Positions 1 to 5,269 of a stretch of DNA of 5,269 bases are shown here, one piece after another. This stretch comes from Legionella genomosp. 1 (GTDB taxonomy: Bacteria > Pseudomonadota > Gammaproteobacteria > Legionellales > Legionellaceae). The translations under genes were made by a program, and so were the position numbers. Location of the stretch: NCBI GenBank assembly GCA_945901965.1, contig CAMDMN010000172.1, forward strand, positions 1 through 5,269, read 5' to 3'. Every line of letters begins with the position of its first letter. The first letter of the stretch is position 1. The notes beneath the pieces are model-generated. The model saw only the letters and a program-made list of their open reading frames with translations. It ran no database searches and was not told where the DNA came from.

Positions 1-191
1 CCCATAAAATGAAAGGTGGGGCAGTCTATTGTGGAACTATTCGCATGCAACATGCTTGCCAATACTTAGAGCGCTATCGAAAGGCCGGTCATACCAAGGC
101 TTTAAATAGGTTATATGAGCAATTAGTGGGCGTGATTGAAGATACAAAATTTCCGATTCGAGAATGGCTAAATAAAACCCCTATTATTTAA
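1..191 (+). CDS. C-terminal fragment of an Hpt (histidine phosphotransfer) domain protein, probably a hybrid sensor kinase
   Basis: The reading frame is open from the left edge (first full codon at position 3) to a TAA at 189-191, so only the C-terminus is visible. The first visible residues are HKMKGGAVYCG, which match the Hpt signature H-x-(L/M)-K-G. The histidine at 3-5 is the expected phosphoacceptor. The following helix (HACQYLERYRKAGH, then LYEQLVGVIEDTKFPIREWL) fits the rest of an Hpt four-helix bundle. Hpt domains relay phosphate between a receiver domain and a response regulator. At the end of a protein they usually belong to ArcB/LetS-type hybrid kinases, but a stand-alone Hpt protein cannot be excluded. 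The ATG at 9 is internal to the domain and is not the real start. The gene is convergent with the MFS remnant, with 15 bp between the stops. It belongs to the chromosomal flank, not to the transposon. Confidence 0.75.
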   Translation, partial: HKMKGGAVYCGTIRMQHACQYLERYRKAGHTKALNRLYEQLVGVIEDTKFPIREWLNKTPII

Positions 192-198
192 AAATAGG
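178..198 (-). terminator. Possible intrinsic terminator between the convergent Hpt and MFS genes
   Basis: An inverted repeat CCTATT (180-185) / AATAGG (193-198) with a 7-nt loop spans the stop codon of the Hpt gene. Read on the minus strand, downstream of the MFS stop, it is followed after two G residues by a T-rich run (TTTTATTT), as expected of a rho-independent terminator. On the plus strand the following run is only TTT. The stem is short and AT-rich, so this is a weak call. Confidence 0.35.
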
Positions 199-206
199 TT
201 TGACCA

Positions 207-1079
207 TTAAGGCGCATGATATTTCCAAAACTTTGGCATACAAATACAACAAACAGCTACACCAACCACACAAAGTACCCCGCCCGATACAATGGATGTT
301 GTTATTCCAAGACAAGCAGCAATAGCGCCGGCACGGGTATCCCCTAATTTAGGCCCGCTTAAATAACTGAGCATTTCAATACCAGCAAGACGACCCCGGT
401 AATCGTAGGGAATGGTGTTGTTCCACAAAGTACTGCGAAAAATACCACTTACAGCATCAAAAGCACCTGAAAGTGCTAAAAAGAAAAGAGCAGACCAAAG
501 CGCTGCAGATAACCCAAAACCTATCATTGAACACCCCCACAGCGCGGCGGAAATCGCTATGGCTTTACCATCTTGTTTAATATTGGCAGTCCATCCACTA
601 AAAAATGAAATGAATAAAGAGCCCACTGCCGGTGCTGCATACAATAAACCCAAGGTTTTAGCCCCCCCCAATGATTGCGCTATTGCCGGAAATAATGCAT
701 TAGGCATAGCAAATATCATCGCAATAAAATCGACAGAATAACTTCCCATGAGCGCTTGCCTTTTAAAGGCAAATTGTAACCCTTCTTTTAATGAAAACAG
801 CACTGAAGGATGCTCAACAACCGCAGGTTTTTTTATGGAACGCATAAAACCTAAATTAATTAATGAAACAAAAAAAGTTAGGCAATCAATGACATACGTG
901 AAAAGTATTCCATAATAGGCAATCAATAAACCCGCGATAGCAGGCCCTATAATCATACAAAAGCTATATTTAAAACTAGAAAGCGCGCCCACCGCTTTAT
1001 AATCCTCAGGCTTAACCAATTGTTGCGTCATGCTTTCAAAAGCAGGCCTATGTAATCCAGTAATTGTTAGGGCTTGCAA
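207..1079 (-). pseudogene. MFS exporter, 5'-truncated by transposon insertion
   Basis: The product resembles the C-terminal two thirds of MFS_3/EntS-type efflux permeases, inner-membrane secondary transporters that export small molecules; the substrate is unknown. The first visible residues (QALTITGLHRPAFESM) match the segment that normally follows TM4 in this family. Next come a TM5 with the motif GPAIAGLLIAYYG and TM6 (about 38-79), a cytoplasmic loop with FSLKEGLQFAF, then about six further hydrophobic segments (113-134, 143-161, 172-190, 193-213, 246-263, 264-283). That gives about 8 of 12 membrane helices, so TM1-TM4 (roughly 120-130 residues) are missing. The only nominal start is a TTG at 1079. 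Upstream of it the frame runs through seven non-homologous codons to a stop at 1101-1103, inside the transposon end. The stop codon is TAA at 207-209. The gene is almost certainly inactive. Its 5' part may lie beyond the far end of the element. Confidence 0.8.
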
Positions 1080-1090
1080 ACAGATTCGGC

Positions 1091-1203
1091 TCTGCTTGAA
1101 TTATTTTGCAAATGAACCAACATTATTTTGCAAACGAATTTTGATGAAACAACAATAAATTGCAAATCAAATTGCTTTTGAACCAGAATTATTCTGCAAA
1201 TGA
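1091..1203 (+). repeat. Transposon-end array of four ~25-bp repeats (candidate TnsB/TniA-type binding sites)
   Basis: Four direct copies of a 25-bp motif lie at 1091-1115, 1113-1137, 1145-1169 and 1179-1203. The motif is TGAACCA, two variable bases, then ATTATTYTGCAAAYGA. Copies 2 and 4 agree at 21 of 25 positions. Copy 3 matches copy 2 at about 20 of 25. Copy 1 matches copy 4 at 17 of its last 18 bases but has lost the TGAACCA half. The TGCAAA cores start at 1107, 1129, 1161 and 1195, giving spacings of 22, 32 and 34 bp. Several same-direction transposase sites inside the end, the outermost two abutting, are what Tn7 and Tn5053 ends show. Assigning them to the transposase at 1961-3577 is inference. 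Confidence 0.75.
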
Positions 1204-1215
1204 CCTCGATCCATA

Positions 1216-1239
1216 CAAAATAAACCATGGTTTATTTTG
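1216..1239. promoter_or_regulatory. Perfect 24-bp palindrome: candidate res crossover site or recombinase operator
   Basis: Two 12-bp half-sites, CAAAATAAACCA and its exact reverse complement, meet with no spacer at 1227/1228. The site lies between the transposon-end repeats and the serine recombinase gene, about 40 bp upstream of its putative promoter. Serine resolvases of the Tn3 and Tn5053 types act at a res site next to their gene. Subsite I there is a ~28-bp dyad with a central 2-bp crossover, and the resolvase often represses its own promoter from the same region. The palindrome fits subsite I in place and size (central dinucleotide AT). Clear accessory subsites II and III were not found, so a plain operator for another regulator remains possible. 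Confidence 0.5.
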
Positions 1240-1277
1240 ATTTATAATCATACATGAATGTCAAAGGCAAAATGGTA

Positions 1278-1305
1278 TTGTTAATTTCAATAAAAATAAG
1301 ATAAT
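1278..1305 (+). promoter_or_regulatory. Putative sigma-70 promoter for the recombinase-transposase-ATPase operon
   Basis: A -35-like TTGTTA (1278-1283) and a -10-like GATAAT (1300-1305) are separated by 16 bp. Transcription would start near 1312, just ahead of the recombinase gene, and no other promoter is obvious before the three-gene operon. The surrounding DNA is very AT-rich, so chance matches are easy. If the start site is right, a TTG start at 1317 would be almost leaderless, while the TTG at 1344 would have about a 30-nt leader. Confidence 0.4.
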
Positions 1306-1316
1306 ATGTATTTATA

Positions 1317-1961
1317 TTGAAACCAGCGATATGTTGCCAAATTTTGAATAAAAAAACCATTGCCTATCTACGTGTGTCGACCGCAGATCAGGACCTCGAT
1401 AAAAATAAATCAGATATCTTGTTTTTTGCCAATGAGAACAATCTTGGTAAAGTGCATTTTATTGAAGAAAAAATTTCTGGTGCTATTCATTGGAAAAAAC
1501 GGGAACTTGGATCGGTTATCAATTCTTTGGCTGAAGGCGATCATTTAATTGTTAGTGAGTTTTCAAGATTGGGTCGTAGCATGCTTGAATGCATGGAAAT
1601 CATGACTCATTGCCTAGATCAAAAAATCAACTTGTATGCAATCAAAGGACAGTGGCGATTAGATAACAGCATTCAAAGTAAAATCATTGGCATGATTTTT
1701 TCAATCGCCAGTGAAATTGAGCGTGATCTGATTTCTAAAAGGACGACTGAAGCCTTAAGGGCACGCAAACAAAAAGGATTACCATTGGGAAGGCCTAAAG
1801 GCACGGGCAAAAGTAAACTTGATGAGTACAAAGAACAAATCTTGGCATTGCTTAATAATGGTTCATCAAAGGTTTTCGTTGCCAAGCGATATAAAACCTC
1901 TATAGGGAACCTACATTATTGGTTGCAGAAGAATAGATCTCAATTCAAGGAAAAGCCATAG
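1317..1961 (+). CDS. Serine recombinase (resolvase/invertase family)
   Basis: A site-specific recombinase expected to resolve cointegrates formed during replicative transposition. The N-terminal catalytic domain (about 14-140) contains the YLRVSTADQ motif with R19 and the nucleophile S21. It also has EKISG followed by R62 (like Arg45 of gamma-delta resolvase) and SRLGRS with R84 and R87 (like Arg68 and Arg71). The position matching Asp67 of gamma-delta is Ser83. The long E-helix (FSIASEIERDLISKRTTEAL, 128-147) leads to a linker (GLPLGRPKGTGKSK) and a C-terminal helix-turn-helix (about 173-205, ILALLNNGSSKVFVAKRYKT). At 214 residues it is close to the usual ~185-200. There is no ATG start: the open frame allows TTG at 1317 or TTG at 1344. 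The latter gives MNKKTIAYLRVST, the typical family beginning, and is equally likely. Neither has a clear ribosome-binding site. The stop overlaps the transposase start. Confidence 0.9.
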   Translation: MKPAICCQILNKKTIAYLRVSTADQDLDKNKSDILFFANENNLGKVHFIEEKISGAIHWKKRELGSVINSLAEGDHLIVSEFSRLGRSMLECMEIMTHCLDQKINLYAIKGQWRLDNSIQSKIIGMIFSIASEIERDLISKRTTEALRARKQKGLPLGRPKGTGKSKLDEYKEQILALLNNGSSKVFVAKRYKTSIGNLHYWLQKNRSQFKEKP

Positions 1962-3577
1962 TGTATGAAATCCCATTGGAAATTTTATATCGACTGGATG
2001 AAAAATTAACCAATTTACCAAACAATGGTAAGTTGCGCCGTGCGTTAGTTCAGGAAGTCGCTGAGTGCTATCAATTATGCGAAACCACGGTTTACAGACA
2101 ACTGAAAAAACTGATGTTACATCCCCGTGAGCGCTTAGTCCGTAAAGACAAAGGCCACTCACGAATTATAAAAGACGACGATCTTCATCATTATTGTCAA
2201 CTAATTGCCGCAATGAAAATTCGTTCCATGAATGGCAAAAAACACATGCTCTCCACTGCGCGTTGCATTAAATTTCTAGAAGATGATGGTATAGAGATAA
2301 AAGGCCGGGTTATTAAACTGGAGCCAAATTTACTCAAGGTTTCAACTGTTAATAACTATCTCAATCATTACTTGATTTCCCCTAATGATATTTTTATGGA
2401 GCCAACGGTCAATCACTTCGAGGCATCTTATAGTAATCAATGTTGGCAACTGGATATAACTCCGTCTGAATTACATCGTCTTCCTACGCAACATGTCAAC
2501 GATCCAAGACGCTTGATGCTGTACTCGGTTATCGATGATAAAAGTGGATTGTCATATTCACGCTATTATCTTGCTGAAGGAGAGGATACGCTCACAGCGC
2601 TTGATTTTTTATATCATGCTTTTTCAAAAATTACTGGAGATCAGCCAGAGCTTTACGGGATCCCTGATTTTATCTATACCGACAACGCCAGTTTTGTAAA
2701 AAGTAGATTATTTATACGCGTCATGGAAAAGCTTGGCATACAAATACTGACTCACCTGCCTCGTGGCAAGGGAGGTAGAAAAACAACTGCTCGGTCCAAA
2801 GGTAAATTAGAAAGACATAATCGATCAATGAAGACTATGCTTGAGCCTAGGTATCGATTTGAATTACCACAGCATTTAGATCAGGCTAATAGCCTTCTTG
2901 GCCCGATTGCTGTCGAGATTGCCAACAAAAAACATCGTTCACAAAATTTAACTCGTTATCAGGTATGGAAAACGAATTTACCGGCACATGCCGATTTAAG
3001 TATTTGCTCCTATGAACACTATAGCCTCCTGTTACGTGAACCTGTTGAGCGAGTTGTAAAAAGCGATGCCACAGTTCAACTGAATAATATTCACTATCAA
3101 TTGTCGTCTCAATTTGCAGGGGAAGATGTACTTTTGCTGGTTTCGTTAGACAACACCAGTATCCATATTGAATACCGCGAGCAAGAATATGGCCCATTTT
3201 TTCCAGTTGAAGCACCAACCCCTTTTGGTGAATATGACCATCATAAAAAATCAGAAAGGGAACAAGCTGCAGATAATGTTGTTGATCTATCCAAACATAT
3301 TACCTTACGTTTACCTGCTTACGAGAACCAGACAAAACAAGCACCACTCAACATTAATACTAATCTACTGCCAGGTTATCTCAAAAAATACGAAACTGCA
3401 CTTCAAGCGAAATTGGCTTTAGCAAAACACATTGAAAAACCACTGAGCTTGTTGACGGCATCTCAAAAACAATTTATTGACACATTAACCCAACAAACAT
3501 TAGAGCATGATGTGTTAATTGCCCAATTAAATGAATACATGGCGCTAAAACTCGTTTCTAAAAAGGAAAAATTATGA
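1961..3577 (+). CDS. DDE integrase-type transposase, TnsB/TniA/MuA-like
   Basis: Transposase that would bind the end repeats and catalyse 3'-end cleavage and strand transfer. The 538 residues fit the family. A small helix-turn-helix lies at about 24-51 (ALVQEVAECYQLCETTVYRQL). A second helical DNA-binding region (about 70-140) includes KKHMLSTARCIKFLEDDGI. The RNase H-fold catalytic core (about 158-340) has D165 in CWQLDITPSE, D241 in YTDNASF and E284 in SKGKLERHNR. A very basic stretch (PRGKGGRKTTARSKGK) precedes E284. After it come a beta-rich domain like the MuA/rve C-terminal barrel (about 350-425) and a helical tail (about 460-538) that probably contacts the ATPase. The start is GTG at 1961, inside the TAGTG overlap with the recombinase stop; AAGGAA at 1947-1952, 8 nt upstream, is a good Shine-Dalgarno. 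The D-I-T form differs from TniA as I remember it, so the subfamily is uncertain. Confidence 0.9.
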   Translation: MYEIPLEILYRLDEKLTNLPNNGKLRRALVQEVAECYQLCETTVYRQLKKLMLHPRERLVRKDKGHSRIIKDDDLHHYCQLIAAMKIRSMNGKKHMLSTARCIKFLEDDGIEIKGRVIKLEPNLLKVSTVNNYLNHYLISPNDIFMEPTVNHFEASYSNQCWQLDITPSELHRLPTQHVNDPRRLMLYSVIDDKSGLSYSRYYLAEGEDTLTALDFLYHAFSKITGDQPELYGIPDFIYTDNASFVKSRLFIRVMEKLGIQILTHLPRGKGGRKTTARSKGKLERHNRSMKTMLEPRYRFELPQHLDQANSLLGPIAVEIANKKHRSQNLTRYQVWKTNLPAHADLSICSYEHYSLLLREPVERVVKSDATVQLNNIHYQLSSQFAGEDVLLLVSLDNTSIHIEYREQEYGPFFPVEAPTPFGEYDHHKKSEREQAADNVVDLSKHITLRLPAYENQTKQAPLNINTNLLPGYLKKYETALQAKLALAKHIEKPLSLLTASQKQFIDTLTQQTLEHDVLIAQLNEYMALKLVSKKEKL

Positions 3578-4548
3578 TTTTAGATGCACTTGAAGAATAT
3601 GGTCTGGTTAAACCACTATCCGAAGCAGGGTTTTATTCTACCGACAAGATCAAGCGATTACATGAAAAGATAAAAACGCTTGCTTTGAACTTCGGGAGTT
3701 TAATTGCGGTTAGTGGGACAGTCGGATCTGGGAAAACCACATTCATTAATGAACTCATGCATGATCTGAAAAAAGAGGGTAAATGCATTGTCAGTTACTC
3801 ATACAGTTCTGACAGAGAAGGCGTTAATGTAAAAACCTTACTGACTGCGTTGTTAATTGATGTCAACAAATCAGATAAGCCGTCCCCCACTGCTAATGAA
3901 ACACGCGATCGCCACCTTGTTAAATTAATGGAAGATAACAACAAGCCGGTTGTTTTGTTTATTGATGAGGCACAAGATTTGCATGGGAATACATTGTCGG
4001 CATTAAAAAAATTAGCTGAAATAGCAAAGTTAAGTCGACAAACGTTAACCATTATTTTGGCAGGACAGCCAAAACTTAAAAACACCATTCGCTCACCGAG
4101 TATGGAGGAAATTGGTTCAAGAGCGTACGTGGTTGATTTGGACGAGCAGGTAATTGGTAAAAAAGACAAATATTTACAATGGGCGATTAATCAATGCGTT
4201 ATCAAAGATAAAAAATGGGCGGATGTGATTACACCAGAAGCATTGTCTCATCTAACAGAGCATCTGATCACCCCATTACAAATCATTTCCCATTTTAATC
4301 GGGCATTGGAGATTGGTTTTTCAGCAGGCATAAAGCCTATTAATAAGGAAGTTATTGATCAGGTTTTAAAACCACTTGGTAGTTTGCTTGAATCGAAGTA
4401 TGCCAGGTCAGGCTATAGGATTGGTACATTAGCCAAAATTTTACATACGTCTGAAAGGGAAATAAACCAATGGTTTCTTGGTAAATTGCCAGAGTTGAGG
4501 ATAACCGAAATCCAAGAAGCGTTGGCGCAGGCCAATGTCATTGTTTAA
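3574..4548 (+). CDS. AAA+ ATPase transposition protein, TnsC/TniB/MuB-like
   Basis: Target-selection or transposase-activating ATPase working with the upstream transposase. It has Walker A GTVGSGKT (48-55, K54), Walker B VVLFIDEAQ (126-134, D131/E132), a sensor-1-like strand ending in LAGQP (162-166) and an arginine-finger candidate R183 in GSRAYVVDL. This is the ExeA/TnsC/TniB pattern. TnsC-type proteins bind DNA as ATP-dependent filaments, mark the target and stimulate the transposase. After the lid helices a C-terminal segment (about 281-322, YRIGTLAKILHTSEREINQW...) looks like a small helix-turn-helix; its role is unknown. The ATG at 3574 overlaps the transposase TGA (ATGA), and AAGGA at 3563-3567 is a suitable ribosome-binding site, so the two proteins are probably translationally coupled. 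The 324 residues match TniB (~300) better than Tn7 TnsC (~555). Confidence 0.9.
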   Translation: MILDALEEYGLVKPLSEAGFYSTDKIKRLHEKIKTLALNFGSLIAVSGTVGSGKTTFINELMHDLKKEGKCIVSYSYSSDREGVNVKTLLTALLIDVNKSDKPSPTANETRDRHLVKLMEDNNKPVVLFIDEAQDLHGNTLSALKKLAEIAKLSRQTLTIILAGQPKLKNTIRSPSMEEIGSRAYVVDLDEQVIGKKDKYLQWAINQCVIKDKKWADVITPEALSHLTEHLITPLQIISHFNRALEIGFSAGIKPINKEVIDQVLKPLGSLLESKYARSGYRIGTLAKILHTSEREINQWFLGKLPELRITEIQEALAQANVIV

Positions 4549-4568
4549 AATTTAAATTGAATAAAATT

Positions 4569-5269
4569 ATGACGAAAAATATTGCAGGCGATAACTACAA
4601 AAAATTTTTGGATGATTTGAAATCACGTGTGGCGACCTCGCGTTATAAAGCCGCCTTGAGCGCCAATCGAGAAATGATCCTTCTTTACCATCATATTGGA
4701 ACTGAAATTTTAAGATCTCAAGACAAGCATGGTTGGGGGGCTAAAATCATTTCGCAGTTGAGTCGCGATCTGCGATCTGAATTTCCAGAAATGAAAGGAT
4801 TTAGTCCGCAAAATCTAAAATACATGAAGCGCTTTGCGGAAGAATATAATCTTGAAGAAATTGGTCAACAGGCTGTTGACCAATTGCCTTGGGGTCATAA
4901 CATCGTATTAATGTATGAAATACAAGATAAAAAAGAGCGTGAATTCTACATCCAAAAGACTAAAGACCATAGTTGGACACGAAACGTTTTATCCATGCAA
5001 ATAGAAACAAATCTATACAAAAGAGAAGGGAAGGCTATCACCAATTTTAGTGCGAAACTCCCTGCGCCGCACTCTGAACTTGCAAATGCCACACTTCGAA
5101 ACCCCTATCTGTTTGATTTCTTGAGTCTTGGCAAAGATGCGCATGAACGAGAAGTTGAAAAGGCGTTAGTAGCTCATATTGAACGGTTTTTGATTGAGCT
5201 TGGGGAAGGGTTTGCCTTCTTGGGCCGTCAATATCACCTTCAAGTAGAGGATCAAGATTTTTATCTGGA
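4569..5269 (+). CDS. DUF1016/YhcG-family PD-(D/E)XK nuclease, 5' part (runs off the window)
   Basis: The frame is open for 233 codons from ATG 4569 to the window edge, with no stop. The N-terminus (YKKFLDDLKSRVATSRYKAA...LLYHHIG) and the segment WGAKIISQLSRDLRSEFP...GFSPQNLKYMKRFAEEY are typical of DUF1016_N, as is LPWGHNIVLMYEI. From about residue 180 (RNPYLFDFL...EREVEKALVAHIERFLIELGEGFAFLGRQYHL) the C-terminal nuclease domain begins. The sequence stops at DFYLD, just before the expected (V)xLK catalytic motif, so activity cannot be judged. Family members are ~340-375 residues, so about a third is missing. They are putative nucleases, frequent in genomic islands, with poorly defined function. 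The gene starts 20 bp after the ATPase stop on the same strand, without a clear Shine-Dalgarno, so read-through from the transposition operon is plausible. Most likely it is transposon cargo. Confidence 0.85.
   Translation, partial: MTKNIAGDNYKKFLDDLKSRVATSRYKAALSANREMILLYHHIGTEILRSQDKHGWGAKIISQLSRDLRSEFPEMKGFSPQNLKYMKRFAEEYNLEEIGQQAVDQLPWGHNIVLMYEIQDKKEREFYIQKTKDHSWTRNVLSMQIETNLYKREGKAITNFSAKLPAPHSELANATLRNPYLFDFLSLGKDAHEREVEKALVAHIERFLIELGEGFAFLGRQYHLQVEDQDFYL
4859..4885. repeat. Perfect 27-bp palindrome inside the DUF1016 gene
   Basis: The 13-bp arm AATTGGTCAACAG (4859-4871) and its exact reverse complement (4873-4885) flank a single central G at 4872. It lies in codons for IGQQAVDQL, just before the conserved LPWGHN motif, in an otherwise normally coding stretch. 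In RNA it could form an 11-bp stem with a 5-nt loop. No T-run follows, so it is not an intrinsic terminator. Its role is unknown; a protein-binding dyad, an mRNA hairpin or chance constrained by the amino acids are all possible. Confidence 0.6.

Larger units (their letters stand above)
1080..5269 (+). mobile_element. Left part of a Tn7/Tn5053-superfamily transposon (resolvase, TnsB-like, TnsC-like, cargo)
   Basis: Evidence for a transposon: the MFS gene is cut abruptly near 1080; a cluster of transposase-binding-type repeats starts at 1091; then a serine recombinase, a DDE transposase and an AAA ATPase follow in an inward-reading operon. A two-protein transposase plus ATPase core with a resolvase recalls Tn5053/Tn402 (TniA, TniB, TniR) and Tn552. 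The exact tip is unclear. Transposons of this superfamily normally begin 5'-TG, and candidate TG dinucleotides lie at 1075 and 1093; no TGT is present there. The right end is outside the window, so neither the terminal inverted repeat nor the target duplication can be checked. No tnsA, tnsD/tniQ or CRISPR component is visible. Confidence 0.75.

Noticed and set aside
412..741. Open frame on the plus strand opposite the MFS gene
   Set aside because: It lies fully antisense to a clearly homologous MFS frame and its translation resembles no protein family.
1071..1085. A fifth TGCAAAC core at 1075 that might be an extra end repeat
   Set aside because: It lacks the ATTATT half of the motif and overlaps codons that match the MFS family (LQAL), so a chance match is more likely. 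It is kept only as one reason the transposon tip is uncertain.
1091..1203. CRISPR array
   Set aside because: The repeats are imperfect, unevenly spaced (22-34 bp between cores) and two of them overlap, leaving no spacers. No cas gene is present.
1911..2162. Minus-strand open frame across the recombinase/transposase junction
   Set aside because: It is antisense to two well-supported overlapping genes and has no recognisable domain.
3795..4169. Open frame on the minus strand within the ATPase gene
   Set aside because: It is antisense to the Walker A/B-containing ATPase, has no recognisable domain and no ribosome-binding site.
4500..4569. Separate promoter for the DUF1016 gene
   Set aside because: Only poor matches exist (for example TTGTTT at 4541 with TAAAAT at 4562, 15-bp spacing), in very AT-rich DNA. 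The second would place the transcription start inside the gene.

Overview
The window looks like AT-rich gammaproteobacterial chromosome, Legionella- or Coxiella-like. This placement rests on base composition, codon use and the flavour of the proteins; no rRNA or other marker is present, so it is tentative. It contains the left end and transposition module of a Mu/Tn7/Tn5053-superfamily DNA transposon that has landed in a chromosomal transporter gene.

Layout. (1) Positions 1-191 (+) hold the last 62 residues of a histidine phosphotransfer (Hpt) domain, probably the C-terminus of a hybrid sensor kinase. (2) Positions 207-1079 (-) hold the 3' two thirds of an MFS exporter gene, convergent with the Hpt gene. 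It lacks its start and about its first four membrane segments. (3) From roughly 1075-1093 onward the sequence is transposon. Four copies of a ~25-bp repeat lie at 1091-1203 in the arrangement expected of a Tn7-like end carrying several transposase-binding sites. A perfect 24-bp palindrome (1216-1239) and a promoter-like sequence (1278-1305) follow. (4) Three tightly linked genes read inward: a serine recombinase (1317-1961), a DDE integrase-type transposase related to TnsB/TniA (1961-3577) and an AAA ATPase related to TnsC/TniB (3574-4548). Their start and stop codons overlap. (5) From 4569 to the window end is the 5' part of a DUF1016/YhcG-type PD-(D/E)XK nuclease gene, which is probably cargo. 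It contains a perfect 27-bp palindrome.

How the parts fit. The transposase would bind the repeat array and carry out strand transfer, with the ATPase selecting or licensing target DNA. The serine recombinase would resolve cointegrates at a res site, for which the palindrome just upstream is the best candidate. No tnsA-like or tniQ-like gene appears in the window, and the gene directly after the ATPase is a nuclease of another family. The right end of the element and the missing half of the MFS gene are outside the window.
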